DNA of 64,000 nucleotides. It comes from Flagellimonas spongiicola. Its GTDB lineage: Bacteria > Bacteroidota > Bacteroidia > Flavobacteriales > Flavobacteriaceae. Positions 44,630 through 53,581 of this stretch are shown here, one piece after another (the stretch's first letter is position 1; every line of letters begins with the position of its first letter). The stretch covers positions 1,054,001 to 1,118,000 of the forward strand of contig NZ_JAMFMA010000001.1 of the NCBI RefSeq assembly GCF_023502425.1, read 5' to 3'. The notes beneath the pieces were generated by a model, which searched no databases, was not told where the DNA came from, and saw nothing but the letters and a program-made list of their open reading frames with translations. The position numbers and the translations under genes are program-made.

Positions 44630-45271
44630 ATAATTAAGTTCGGTAAAAAGAATCATCTTGAATCTCTTCTACAAAAAGGCGAACTTTGTTTTAATCCCAC
44701 TCAATTGTATAATGGAATTGAAAAAGAAAACCCTGAAAAGGGGGATACCTATGAGGGGGCTGAATGGATTGAAAATGCTTATATAAAAAAAGTAAATGTT
44801 AAGCATCCTACATTAGGAGAATTCAATTTTCTCCCGCACAAAGAATCTCCATTTAAGTTCATACAGTATAATCATAATTACTTGACCTGTAGTTTTTACA
44901 TTTTGACCACTAGAAATTTTGGTGAATCTGGTGTACAGAAAATTGATGAAAGAATGCACAAACTAGGTGATAATGCGATAATAATAAAACAACCTGACTT
45001 CTTCTTAAATCAACTAAAAAAAACTTTAGAGAATACGAATTACTCGTTCCAATATGGTATTGTCAACTACATGGATTTATCTGGCATTAGGAAATATGAC
45101 ATGAATCCATTTATCAAAAAAATCGAACACAGCTATCAAAGAGAGTTTAGAATAGTAATAAAAAATCAGTTAAATCGTAAGTACATTCGAATCGGCTCAA
45201 TAAAAGAATATGCGGAAATGGTGAGCTCGAATTTATTAATTGAGGCGGATTGGGAGGTGAATCGGCATTAA
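44630..45271 (+). CDS. Unrecognised protein, second gene of the ATPase cassette, non-canonical start
   Basis: About 213 residues. The coding sense clearly extends upstream of the first TTG (44705): the frame reads IKFGKKNHLESLLQKGELCF before it, a plausible N-terminus, with GDTYEGAEW further on. The frame is open from 44576 but contains no ATG, GTG or TTG before 44705, so initiation is probably at ATA 44630 or ATT 44633, after the strong SD-like sequence at 44609. The IKxGxxxHLExLLxxGxLxF opening followed by GDxxEG recalls uncharacterised proteins encoded in phage- and defence-rich DNA. No catalytic motif is assigned. If ATA is an ATG mutation, the gene may be poorly expressed. Confidence 0.6.
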   Translation: MIKFGKKNHLESLLQKGELCFNPTQLYNGIEKENPEKGDTYEGAEWIENAYIKKVNVKHPTLGEFNFLPHKESPFKFIQYNHNYLTCSFYILTTRNFGESGVQKIDERMHKLGDNAIIIKQPDFFLNQLKKTLENTNYSFQYGIVNYMDLSGIRKYDMNPFIKKIEHSYQREFRIVIKNQLNRKYIRIGSIKEYAEMVSSNLLIEADWEVNRH

Positions 45272-45286
45272 TTTTTAATATTGGTT

Positions 45287-45958
45287 ATGAATTGGATAAA
45301 TACTCTTATTCCAGTAGTTACACTAATTATCGGCTGGGCACTATCTGAATTTGGAAAGTTATCTTCTGAAAGAAAAAATGATAGAAAAAACCTTAAGAAA
45401 TTGTTGTTCAATTTATTGGAAATAAGGTGGTTACTTAAAAGAGACTTTGAATTTAAAGAAGAATTAACAACATATATTGAGAAATTCGAAATAAAAGTAG
45501 AACAAAAGTTTGGTCAAGATGCGGCCCAAGGTGCACATTTGATTGAGCCCATCATCACCCAAATCCTGAAAGAAAAACTTATTAGACCAAATCGAATTGA
45601 AGAAATAGAAAATAGAATAGGCTCTATTGTTGACAATCTTTCTGAGATATACCCAATTTTTGCATATGAACTTACTGATGTCTACAGAATTAGAGAGCGT
45701 ATCGAGGGAATTGAATGTTACTTTGAGGAAATTTCAGAAAGAATTGAATATGTTACTCCGGAAATGAAGGAATGGGCAAAACCAAGAATTTCGAATGAGT
45801 TAATTAAGCGACTTGAGGAATATATTCTTGATATTTCTGGAAAAATAAACAGGAAAACGCAAAAAGGAATAGAAAGAATCTTAAAAGAATCTAATGATCG
45901 AGTTGATGATGAAGAAATTGATTTGTTCATTGATGAATATATTCAAAATTTCAGTTAG
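45287..45958 (+). CDS. Single-helix membrane protein, third gene of the ATPase cassette
   Basis: A 223-residue protein with one N-terminal membrane helix (about 4-20, NTLIPVVTLIIGWALSEF) and a soluble all-helical, highly charged region (25-223). It is not recognised. ATG at 45287 is preferred to the TTG at 45281. It starts 15 bases after the second cassette gene and is co-directional with both, so the three genes probably form one operon. One membrane helix plus a helical domain would fit a membrane effector or anchor. Confidence 0.6.
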   Translation: MNWINTLIPVVTLIIGWALSEFGKLSSERKNDRKNLKKLLFNLLEIRWLLKRDFEFKEELTTYIEKFEIKVEQKFGQDAAQGAHLIEPIITQILKEKLIRPNRIEEIENRIGSIVDNLSEIYPIFAYELTDVYRIRERIEGIECYFEEISERIEYVTPEMKEWAKPRISNELIKRLEEYILDISGKINRKTQKGIERILKESNDRVDDEEIDLFIDEYIQNFS

Positions 45959-46120
45959 TAATTACTGCATAAAGTTGGCTGTAATTGTTAAAGTATCAAC
46001 GTATTTTAAATAATTGATTTCCATTAAATATATGTACCATAATATATATTATGTAAAATAGGAGTTTTCAATACCAAAGCCTTCTATCAAATTTCACCCT
46101 CTCTAAGAATTTTATAAAAA

Positions 46121-47137
46121 CTATTTAAATTGCGTCTGTACCAAGGCCACATACTCTTTACGGTATGCCTGTGGCGTTAGCTTGGTGTGTTCTTTAAACG
46201 CTTTGTACAAGGATGATGTGCTACTAAATCCAACTTCCTTGGCAATCACTTCAATCTTGTCGTTGGCTTCCAAATCTTCCAGCTTGGTTTTTACCTCAGT
46301 AACGCGGTATGAATTTACAAAGGCATTAAACTGTACACCCTGGTGTTCTTTTATGGCCTGGGAAATCAAATACACCGGATGGTCCAATTCTTGGGACAGA
46401 TCGGCCAAGGTCAACCCTTTTTTACGGTACAGCTTCTCCTCCTCAAATAAAACGGTGATTTTCTGGTAAATCGTATCCAGTTCCTTTGTGGGTCCTTTTT
46501 TATGCTTTCCGTTGGTTTGTAGCATTTTACGGTCTTTCAACAGCATAAAATTGATCACATAAAGGATGACCAATGTCAATATCGTTCCTATCGTATATCC
46601 TTGAATATTAGCAAGATACGACTGAAAAACAAAGATAAGTCCCACTGCCCCAATACTACTGCCAAACAGCAGGAATCGGCTATGGTTGCCGTTCCAATTC
46701 CCGTATTTATAGAAGACAAAACTGCCAGCCACATAGGCCGTCACCACCAACGCCCCTATTTTGTACAACTGCACCACCTGCCATTCGGGGTTGGCCACAA
46801 TACTGCTCAATAACAACAAAACCGAGGGTGCATAATGCAGGTAATCCGCCTTCCGCAGTTTACTGGGTTTGCTGCTCAAGGTATACAACCAAAACGAGGG
46901 TCCTATCGCCCACAGTCCGGCCAAGGCCACCATAACGGCCCAAAACGGAACGGCATCAAACAAATAGTAATAATAGGATTTGGAGATACGCAAGGTCAAG
47001 GCCAACAACATCAGGCTTAAAAAGACCGCAGGCGTAAACTTTTTGGCGCTCTTGGCTAAGATATACACACTTAGGAACAACCCTTGACAAATGGCTATTC
47101 CGCAAACAACGGCAATTACAATTCTCCAGACATCCAT
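46121..47137 (-). CDS. AraC-type regulator with seven-helix membrane N-terminus
   Basis: A 338-residue regulator with about seven hydrophobic helices in residues 1-210 and a C-terminal AraC HTH domain (LADLSQELDHPVYLISQAIKEHQG, IEVIAKEVGFSSTSSLYKAFKEHTKLTPQAYRKEY). Same architecture as 10465-11517. It is divergent, across 182 bases, from the molybdenum hydroxylase operon at 47320 and probably controls it. Complete, starting at ATG 47137. Confidence 0.9.
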   Translation of the reverse strand: MDVWRIVIAVVCGIAICQGLFLSVYILAKSAKKFTPAVFLSLMLLALTLRISKSYYYYLFDAVPFWAVMVALAGLWAIGPSFWLYTLSSKPSKLRKADYLHYAPSVLLLLSSIVANPEWQVVQLYKIGALVVTAYVAGSFVFYKYGNWNGNHSRFLLFGSSIGAVGLIFVFQSYLANIQGYTIGTILTLVILYVINFMLLKDRKMLQTNGKHKKGPTKELDTIYQKITVLFEEEKLYRKKGLTLADLSQELDHPVYLISQAIKEHQGVQFNAFVNSYRVTEVKTKLEDLEANDKIEVIAKEVGFSSTSSLYKAFKEHTKLTPQAYRKEYVALVQTQFK

Positions 47138-47319
47138 GCTTTGGCGGTTGTGCCCAGGGGCTTCAAAACTTATTTCAGATTCGAGGAATCCGAAAAAACT
47201 AGCGGGACCAAAAAATCCGTTGAGGCCGCTAATCCATTTACTTTGTGAAGGACCTTGGGTGGTTTAGGCACTCAATTTAGAGTATCAATCAGAAACGTTC
47301 AATCACTTCTATATTTTTT

Positions 47320-47790
47320 ATGAAAAATTTAATGATCAATGGCGAATTGCTGGAGGTAGATGCACATGACAATATGCCCCTCCTCTGGGCGCTTCGCGAT
47401 GTTTTGGATATGACCGGAACCAAATACGGTTGCGGTAAAGGACTTTGTGGTGCCTGTACGGTACATGTAGATGGCGAAGCGGTGCGTTCCTGCACCATTC
47501 CCATCAGTGCTTTGGAAGGCAAGGAGATCACCACCATTGAAGGTTCGGCGGTGAATCCCATTTTGGAAAAGGTACAGGATGCCTGGTATGTTACGGATGT
47601 ACCCCAATGCGGGTATTGCCAGAGCGGACAGATGATGAGCGCCGCTGCCCTACTCGCCAAGAACAGCAATCCCAGTCAGGACGCCATACATTCGGCCATG
47701 AACGGGAACCTGTGCCGGTGTGGCACCTATGTACGTATACGCAAGGCCATTAGGGCCGCTGCAGATAATTTAGATCAAAACGCTAACTAA
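47320..47790 (+). CDS. (2Fe-2S)-binding subunit of a molybdenum hydroxylase
   Basis: A 156-residue small subunit of the xanthine oxidase family (IorA/CoxS type). The N-terminal plant-type ferredoxin domain carries [22 protein letters not shown]; the C-terminal four-helix domain carries [17 protein letters not shown] and [11 protein letters not shown]. It passes electrons from the Mo site through two [2Fe-2S] clusters. There are 12 bases to the large subunit, so this is one operon. It is about 15 kb from XdhC- and MocA-type cofactor genes on the other strand. Confidence 0.95.
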   Translation: MKNLMINGELLEVDAHDNMPLLWALRDVLDMTGTKYGCGKGLCGACTVHVDGEAVRSCTIPISALEGKEITTIEGSAVNPILEKVQDAWYVTDVPQCGYCQSGQMMSAAALLAKNSNPSQDAIHSAMNGNLCRCGTYVRIRKAIRAAADNLDQNAN

Positions 47791-47802
47791 GGAAAACGCA
47801 GT

Positions 47803-49971
47803 ATGGAACGGAGAAATTTTTTCAAGATCACATCCTTGGCCGGCGGCGGTCTATTATTGAGCACTTACCTCCCATTGGCATGCACCAGCACGGAGGTACC
47901 CAATATAGATTGGGAACCCAACTTCTTTATCCGAATCAATTCGGACAATACGGTCACCTTTATTTGTAGCCAATCCGAGTTGGGACAAGGTACATCCACA
48001 GGACTTGCAATGGTTGCTGCGGATGAGTTAGGGGTTTCCATGGATAAATTAAAGGTGGAATTTGGTCAAGGTAGTACCGAACGGTATGGCGATGTGCAGG
48101 ACACCGGGGGCAGTAACGGTCTTCGGATAGTTTGGCCTTCCCTTCGGGAAGCCATGGCCACCACCCGGGCATTATTGGTAGCCGCTGCAGCCCAAAAGTG
48201 GCAAATAGATGTGGATGAATGCTACTGTGAGGACGGACACATCCATCGTAAGGATCAAGAAGGGCAAAAACTGGCTTTTGGGGAGGTGTTGGAAATTGCT
48301 TCCACCCTACCTGCGCCTCGGGAAATCAAATTAAAGGAACCGAGTGAATTCAGATACATTGGGAAATCAGTTTTGGGACCAAAAACCAAGATGGCCGCAA
48401 AGGGCACTACCCCCTATTCCATCAATAAAAAACTACCCAATATGCTGTATGCTGCAATAGCGCGTTGTCCGGTCTGGGAAGGGTCCTTAACATCGTTTGA
48501 TGCTACCGAAGCCTTGAAAGTTCCAGGTGTGGTAGAGGTTTTGGAAGTGGAACCCACGGAATTGCAGACCACGGATTACAAAGGTGGTGTACGACCGGGT
48601 GTTGCCGTTTTGGCCAACAGTACCTGGGCCGCTTTTGAAGGTAAAAAAGCCTTGAAAATCGAGTGGGAAATGGGTAAAAACGGCTTGAAGTCAAGTGCAA
48701 CCATTCAACAAGAGCTAGCGGATAATTATAAAACGCCGAGTAAGGCCAACATTAACCTGAACGATGCCACTACCCTTTTTGGGCGCAGCAGCAAGGTGTT
48801 TTCCGCAGTATACGATGCACCGTTTCAGGCCAACGCCTGTATGGAACCCTTAAATGCCACAGCTTATCATCGAGGGCATAAGGTAGAAGTTTGGTCAGGA
48901 ACACAGGCACCCCAATTAACTCGGGATCGCGTGGCAGAGTTGACTGGACTGCCAGTTGCGGCAGTGACGGTAAACAATCCGCCATCTGGTGGGGGTTTTG
49001 GACGGCGATATTTCTGTGATTTTGTGGAAGAGGCCGTGATTCTATCCGAAAAAGTACGGGTTCCCGTAAAAGTGACCTGGAGTCGAGAGGATACGTTTTT
49101 GACTTCCAAATACCATCCCATTACCAAGGATTATTGGCAGGCTTCGTTGGATGCAAACAACTACCCTATCGCCATTAAATACAGAGGTTCCATTGGAAGG
49201 CCTGGAGCTTACCGTTGTTATCCGTACAGCATTCCCATTGCGTTTTATGACTATTTGAAGTACAAGGACGGTTGGCTATTGCCGCGGGCTTCGTGGCGTA
49301 GTGTTTATGCACATCCGTGGGGCTTGGGATTGGAAAGTTTTATGGATGAATTGGCACAAAATGCCAATGAGGACCCATTGCAGTTCCGAATCAAGATGCT
49401 GGAAAATGCAGAAGTGGTGGAACAGAAGGAATTGCCCTGGGTTGGCGACGACCTTTATCCTGCAAAACTGAAAAACACCTTGGAAATGGTGGCGGAGAAA
49501 GCCAATTGGGACACTACAAATGATGGAATATACCAAGGCGTATCCGCAATGGGCTACAATACCAGTTATGTGGCCATGGTTGCTGATATTTCTGTGGAAA
49601 ACAACCAAGTTAAAGTCCATAAAGTAACCGCGGTGATCGATTGTGGCTTGGCGGTAAACCCAAGTCAGGTAAAAGCACAGATTGAAGGAAGTATCATGTG
49701 GGGATTATCCGCCACGCTAAAAGATGGCATAACCGTGGAACAGGGTCATGTACAGCAAAGCAATTATGACACCTATGATTTGATGCGAATCACGGATGCG
49801 CCGGATATTGAGGTGCATATTGTGGAAAGCAATGATACCCCAAGTGGAACGGGTGAAGTTGGTGTGCCGGGTGTTGCACCTGCCATTCTCAATGCGGTAT
49901 ACGCCGCTACGGGCAAACGCATTAGGCAACTGCCAATTACGGCTTCTTTATTGGAGTCGGCAGTGTCTTAA
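47803..49971 (+). CDS. Molybdopterin-binding subunit of a molybdenum hydroxylase (IorB-like), Tat substrate
   Basis: A 722-residue large subunit. The N-terminus MERRNFFKITSLAGGG has a twin-arginine motif (RRNFFK), so the folded complex is probably exported to the periplasm. Family motifs include ELGQGTSTGLAMVAADEL, GGSNGLR, GGGFGRRYFCDF and GTGEVGVPGVAPAIL, the last with the catalytic Glu. It resembles isoquinoline 1-oxidoreductase and aldehyde-oxidase-like IorB; the true substrate (N-heterocycle or aldehyde) is unknown. There is no FAD subunit here. The gene ends the operon and is followed by terminator hairpins. Confidence 0.93.
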   Translation: MERRNFFKITSLAGGGLLLSTYLPLACTSTEVPNIDWEPNFFIRINSDNTVTFICSQSELGQGTSTGLAMVAADELGVSMDKLKVEFGQGSTERYGDVQDTGGSNGLRIVWPSLREAMATTRALLVAAAAQKWQIDVDECYCEDGHIHRKDQEGQKLAFGEVLEIASTLPAPREIKLKEPSEFRYIGKSVLGPKTKMAAKGTTPYSINKKLPNMLYAAIARCPVWEGSLTSFDATEALKVPGVVEVLEVEPTELQTTDYKGGVRPGVAVLANSTWAAFEGKKALKIEWEMGKNGLKSSATIQQELADNYKTPSKANINLNDATTLFGRSSKVFSAVYDAPFQANACMEPLNATAYHRGHKVEVWSGTQAPQLTRDRVAELTGLPVAAVTVNNPPSGGGFGRRYFCDFVEEAVILSEKVRVPVKVTWSREDTFLTSKYHPITKDYWQASLDANNYPIAIKYRGSIGRPGAYRCYPYSIPIAFYDYLKYKDGWLLPRASWRSVYAHPWGLGLESFMDELAQNANEDPLQFRIKMLENAEVVEQKELPWVGDDLYPAKLKNTLEMVAEKANWDTTNDGIYQGVSAMGYNTSYVAMVADISVENNQVKVHKVTAVIDCGLAVNPSQVKAQIEGSIMWGLSATLKDGITVEQGHVQQSNYDTYDLMRITDAPDIEVHIVESNDTPSGTGEVGVPGVAPAILNAVYAATGKRIRQLPITASLLESAVS

Positions 49972-50026
49972 CAAATGATGATTGATGATACCCTTTAGGG
50001 TAACGCTTGTTTTTTCATTTAACCTC

Positions 50027-50073
50027 GGGTAGTCAAGTCTTATGGGTATGTTATGCTTGGCTACCCTTTTTTT
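50027..50073 (+). terminator. Terminator between convergent genes
   Basis: GGGTAGTCAAG (50027-50037) and CTTGGCTACCC (50056-50066) form an 11-bp stem with one T-G pair around an 18-base loop, followed by a run of seven T residues. It serves the + strand hydroxylase gene. Nearby, TACCCT and AGGGTA flank two bases at 49989-50002. Confidence 0.75.
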
Positions 50074-50077
50074 GGGT

Positions 50078-51367
50078 TTATTTAAGTTCCAACATGAGCT
50101 CCATTAGTTTTAAGGCGCTCACCTCCCCTTTTTTCTTAATGAATTCGCGGTCTGTGTTGTCGCCAATCTCAAATACCAGTGCTTCTGCACCATGGGCTTC
50201 ATAAAAGTAGTTGCGGGAAACCATGGTAGGAATGGTTTTTTCGCTCGGACGGATGTTTGGATCATATCCGGGTAATTCCGATTTAAGGGCTTCTAGCCAC
50301 TTAGGGACCAAACCAGGCATATTCCCCTTGAATTTATCGGCCAGTGTGTAGTAAATGTCATCCCACGTAGAATGAAAATCTATGGCGAAGTAAAATTTAC
50401 CGTCTGTTGCTGCTACACGTTCTTTCATAAACTCGCGTACAGCTGTAGTTTCTGGCTGTTCAAAAGCTTCCCAATCCCGGTTTAAGTCAATTCCCCCATT
50501 GTTATGCCGCCAATGGCCATTGTCTACCCCATCAGGATTCATAAGCGGTACTACATAAGTGGTAAATTTCTTTCGGAACTTTTTGGCTGTCTGGCTGTTA
50601 CCTGCAATAGTTTCAACAAACGGTTGCATTGCCAAATAGCCTGTCACCTCCGGTGGATGCTGCCTAGAAATGACCATGACCATACGCTTGGTTTTGGCTT
50701 TTCCAATGGTCAAGGCTTCCAAAGGGCGCCCTTCCCTACTCGTTCCAATGGTTTGATGGTTGACATAATCGTTTTTGGAGATTTCGGTAATCCATTCATT
50801 GACATCTTGCGAGGTCTGCAACTCCTGTCCAGCTACCCAAAGCTTCTGTGGACCAACCTTCAATCTTAGTTTTACGCTGACCGCTAGTGACCCAGCCCCA
50901 AAGTCATCGGTGCCTTTGTCATACTCGGTATAGTTGATGGAGTCCAAGGGCTTCCAATTATTTCGGTCATAACTTATTTTCGGGTAATAGCGGTGTTTTG
51001 CTGTTTCCTGATAGGTCAACACCACATCAATTTCTCGTTCTTTTTTGCTCTCAACGGTGAAAGCATACCACGGACTGATGTTTATTGGCGTATTTTCCGA
51101 AGTAATCAGCACCGTGTAGGTACTGTCATTGCTTTGGACCACCCCATTGAGTCGCCCACCTTCAAAATCGTTCGAAAAAATCACGGAATCCTCCATAAAT
51201 CCATAGTCACCCTTCCATTGTTTTTGGATGGGTTTACTTACCGTGGACACTATAGGTGTTGGTCCCTGGCCTTGAAAACGCTTGGATTGCGCGGGTAAAA
51301 GGCTTATCAATCCAATAAGCGCTACGAGTAAGGAAATCTTGGTTTTGGTATGGAGTTGGCGTTGCAT
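50078..51367 (-). CDS. M14-family zinc carboxypeptidase, secreted
   Basis: A 429-residue exported protein (signal peptide ending near residue 27, LPAQ). The catalytic domain has HPPE with the zinc His at about 237 and Glu240, DLNRDW, the third zinc ligand His in AIDFHSTW, and catalytic Glu in FEIGDNT. The N-terminal 200 residues form a beta domain common in cytosolic carboxypeptidase-like M14 proteins. It cleaves C-terminal residues or amino-acid conjugates of peptides outside the cell. Start ATG at 51367. Confidence 0.9.
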   Translation of the reverse strand: MQRQLHTKTKISLLVALIGLISLLPAQSKRFQGQGPTPIVSTVSKPIQKQWKGDYGFMEDSVIFSNDFEGGRLNGVVQSNDSTYTVLITSENTPINISPWYAFTVESKKEREIDVVLTYQETAKHRYYPKISYDRNNWKPLDSINYTEYDKGTDDFGAGSLAVSVKLRLKVGPQKLWVAGQELQTSQDVNEWITEISKNDYVNHQTIGTSREGRPLEALTIGKAKTKRMVMVISRQHPPEVTGYLAMQPFVETIAGNSQTAKKFRKKFTTYVVPLMNPDGVDNGHWRHNNGGIDLNRDWEAFEQPETTAVREFMKERVAATDGKFYFAIDFHSTWDDIYYTLADKFKGNMPGLVPKWLEALKSELPGYDPNIRPSEKTIPTMVSRNYFYEAHGAEALVFEIGDNTDREFIKKKGEVSALKLMELMLELK

Positions 51368-51415
51368 CGTGCTAAAAATTTCCTCCTAAAATACTGCTTA
51401 ATCCTAGGAACACCA

Positions 51416-51446
51416 TAAAAAAAACACCCCCAAATTGGAGGTGTTC
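51416..51446 (-). terminator. Terminator of the lipoprotein gene
   Basis: Read on the minus strand, AACACC and GGTGTT form the stem after the stop codon at 51474, followed by a run of about eight T residues. It separates the lipoprotein gene from the carboxypeptidase gene. Confidence 0.75.
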
Positions 51447-51473
51447 AAATCAATATTGTATTGTTGGGAAAGC

Positions 51474-52262
51474 CTAAAGGGTAATTTCCTCTACGGTTCC
51501 ATCAGGATAGGTCAAGGTAGCGGCGTCATCACACTCACCATCACCAAAATCCACTACAATAGCCAAACCATTTTTACTGATGTTCATGGTGCCTGAACTT
51601 AAATATTCGCAACCCAAGGAACCAGTTAGTTCGTTTGGCGTGCTCACAATGTAGGTATTGCCATCTACTTCAACCTGCCAGTTTCCAGAAAGGCTGAAGG
51701 TGCTGGTAGACAAGTCCTCACCAAAGGTGAAACCAAATGTTTTGGTTCCTGATTCGGATATTACCTCACCATCTTCCATTTCCACGGTCATCTCGCTGGT
51801 AACTGTAAAAGCGATATTTCCTTGTTCAAGGTCGCTGCTTAAAGCGTAGTTGCGCGTTCCGTTGATTTTGATGTTTCCTACATAAAAATCTTCATAGGTA
51901 GCCGTGTAGGCCGCAGTCTCATTACCCACTTGGTAGGTAACGGTAACGGTTCCATTTACGTTGTCCGTGCCGTTGAGCACACAATTGTTGAACGTGGCCA
52001 CAAAACCGGTATCTGAATATTCAGCAGTATAACATTCGTCTGTTGATGCCTTACCTGTCACGCCGTTATTGGCAAACAGCTCGGCTATGGCATTATCGGC
52101 CGTTCCGGCAATTTCATCCGTTGTCAAGATGGTTTGAAGTTCAGCTGTAGTCAAGGCCTCTTGTTCCCCAGAAGGGATGGCATCTTCGCTACACGACTGA
52201 AATGTAATAAGGGTTAAACCAAATAGGAATAGTGCTCTTAGGGTGTTGAAATGTTTTTCCAT
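51474..52262 (-). CDS. Beta-rich lipoprotein of unknown function
   Basis: A 262-residue lipoprotein: lipobox Cys in TFQSC (near residue 24). The rest is Thr, Ser, Gly and Asp rich with many short beta strands, and has four Cys residues that could pair (DECYTAEY, NNCVLNG, GCEYL, GECDDA). No domain is recognised. It is a small surface-exposed or periplasmic lipoprotein of a type common in Flavobacteriia. Followed by its own terminator. Confidence 0.75.
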   Translation of the reverse strand: MEKHFNTLRALFLFGLTLITFQSCSEDAIPSGEQEALTTAELQTILTTDEIAGTADNAIAELFANNGVTGKASTDECYTAEYSDTGFVATFNNCVLNGTDNVNGTVTVTYQVGNETAAYTATYEDFYVGNIKINGTRNYALSSDLEQGNIAFTVTSEMTVEMEDGEVISESGTKTFGFTFGEDLSTSTFSLSGNWQVEVDGNTYIVSTPNELTGSLGCEYLSSGTMNISKNGLAIVVDFGDGECDDAATLTYPDGTVEEITL

Positions 52263-52461
52263 ATGCTTTAGTTTTTGGTTAAGTGTATGGTCAATTGGGG
52301 ATTATGTTGCATGGGAACGCAAAAAATAGTTCCATAGTGCACAAAATTCACCAATTTCGATGAATTACCTTCCCTATTTCTTAAAATTGAAGGTATTTGC
52401 GCTTAGCGTTTAAATTATTTCAGGAATTGTCTTAATTTTCAGATAGCTAATAAAAAATGTT

Positions 52462-52938
52462 ATGGGAAAAGTAAATAAATTGTTCGGTCTGATTTTCGGA
52501 TGCGCTGTTCTATGCTTTGTCAGTTGTAGTGATGACGATGGTGGAGGCGGAACGCCAATGGCAGATGTGGTTGGTCAATGGGATTTGATCCAAATCAATA
52601 TCAGTGCTGCCCAAGATATCGACCAAGACGATACGTCATCTACCAATCTTCTGGACGAATTGAGTTGTATTTCCGGAACCTTGACCATAAATGCGGATGA
52701 GTCCTGGCGTTTGCAACAGTCCAATGTGGTAATCACTTCCTTGACCAATGATGAATTTTTTGCTGAATGCTCCGGCACCATCAATGGTGTTGGTACATGG
52801 GTTGCCAATGCGGTTCAGGTGATCTTCAACGGAGATTCCTTTCTTAGTTCCATGCAGGTCGGCGCCAATGATACTTTGGTCCTTACTGTGGATGAAGATT
52901 TGCCAGGTGTATTGAGTTATGTCTATCAAAGAAGGTAA
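52462..52938 (+). CDS. Lipocalin-like lipoprotein
   Basis: A 158-residue lipoprotein: lipobox in CFVSC (Cys near residue 22) followed by an acidic and Gly-rich linker SDDDGGGG. The sequence VVGQWDLIQINI and the final VLSYVYQRR resemble the start and end strands of the lipocalin-like fold in Bacteroidota lipoproteins. Ligand unknown. It is 19 bases upstream of the glutaredoxin-like gene, so may be co-transcribed. Confidence 0.7.
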   Translation: MGKVNKLFGLIFGCAVLCFVSCSDDDGGGGTPMADVVGQWDLIQINISAAQDIDQDDTSSTNLLDELSCISGTLTINADESWRLQQSNVVITSLTNDEFFAECSGTINGVGTWVANAVQVIFNGDSFLSSMQVGANDTLVLTVDEDLPGVLSYVYQRR

Positions 52939-52957
52939 TTCCTAAAAACCTTTGTTT

Positions 52958-53581
52958 ATGCGGTTTGTGTATCTGTTTTTGTTGTTGATTTCGAGCAATC
53001 TGGTATTGGCGCAAGCTGGTCCCATAAAGATTACGGAGACCAAGTCCAAGAATCGGATTGCATTTTTTGCCGAAAACAGAACGTTTACCCCCTATGATGT
53101 TCTTTTTGATGTAAAGGGTAGTAATTTCAGGCAAAGTGCGACCAAACCTAGATGGATACATGTGCCATCCGCGGCCAAAGTTCATTTAAAGACCATCATC
53201 TTGTTTCGGGATAAGCAACCGGTATACACCAAAAATCTTAAGGTTAACGATAGTCTTTCCAAAAGGGCATTGAAAAAGGAATATGAAGTGTTGGACATTC
53301 CACCACCGAAAATCACTCCTAAAAAACAGATAACGGTTTATACCAAAACCGGATGTTCACAATGTGACAGCATTGTTTCCAAATTGGATGCAAAGCATTA
53401 CATCTACCGGGCGGTATCCTTGGATGAAAAACCAGAAGTAAAACAACAATTAGGGAGGTTCCTAGCTAAATCTGAAATGGAAATGGACACATTGACACAA
53501 CCCATAATTAGTTTGGGCGGTCGTTTGTATACTTGGATTGGTTCTTATGAGCAATTGTTGGAAGAACTGGAAAAGGACTAG
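52958..53581 (+). CDS. Exported glutaredoxin-domain protein
   Basis: A 207-residue protein with a signal peptide ending near residue 19 (VLAQ). Residues 25-110 are a beta-rich region; residues 120-207 are a glutaredoxin-like fold with the CxxC TGCSQC (Cys133, Cys136), followed by VSLDEKPEVKQQLGRFL and PIISLGGRLYTWIGSYEQL, which is the GSH-binding-like C-terminus. It probably handles periplasmic disulfides or a thiol-linked reaction. ATG at 52958 is chosen over the TTG at 52952. Its stop overlaps the convergent methyltransferase gene by 4 bases. Confidence 0.8.
   Translation: MRFVYLFLLLISSNLVLAQAGPIKITETKSKNRIAFFAENRTFTPYDVLFDVKGSNFRQSATKPRWIHVPSAAKVHLKTIILFRDKQPVYTKNLKVNDSLSKRALKKEYEVLDIPPPKITPKKQITVYTKTGCSQCDSIVSKLDAKHYIYRAVSLDEKPEVKQQLGRFLAKSEMEMDTLTQPIISLGGRLYTWIGSYEQLLEELEKD

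Noticed and set aside
49989..50002. TACCCT/AGGGTA palindrome as a separate terminator
   Set aside because: The two-base loop is too short to fold, and a better terminator follows at 50027-50073.
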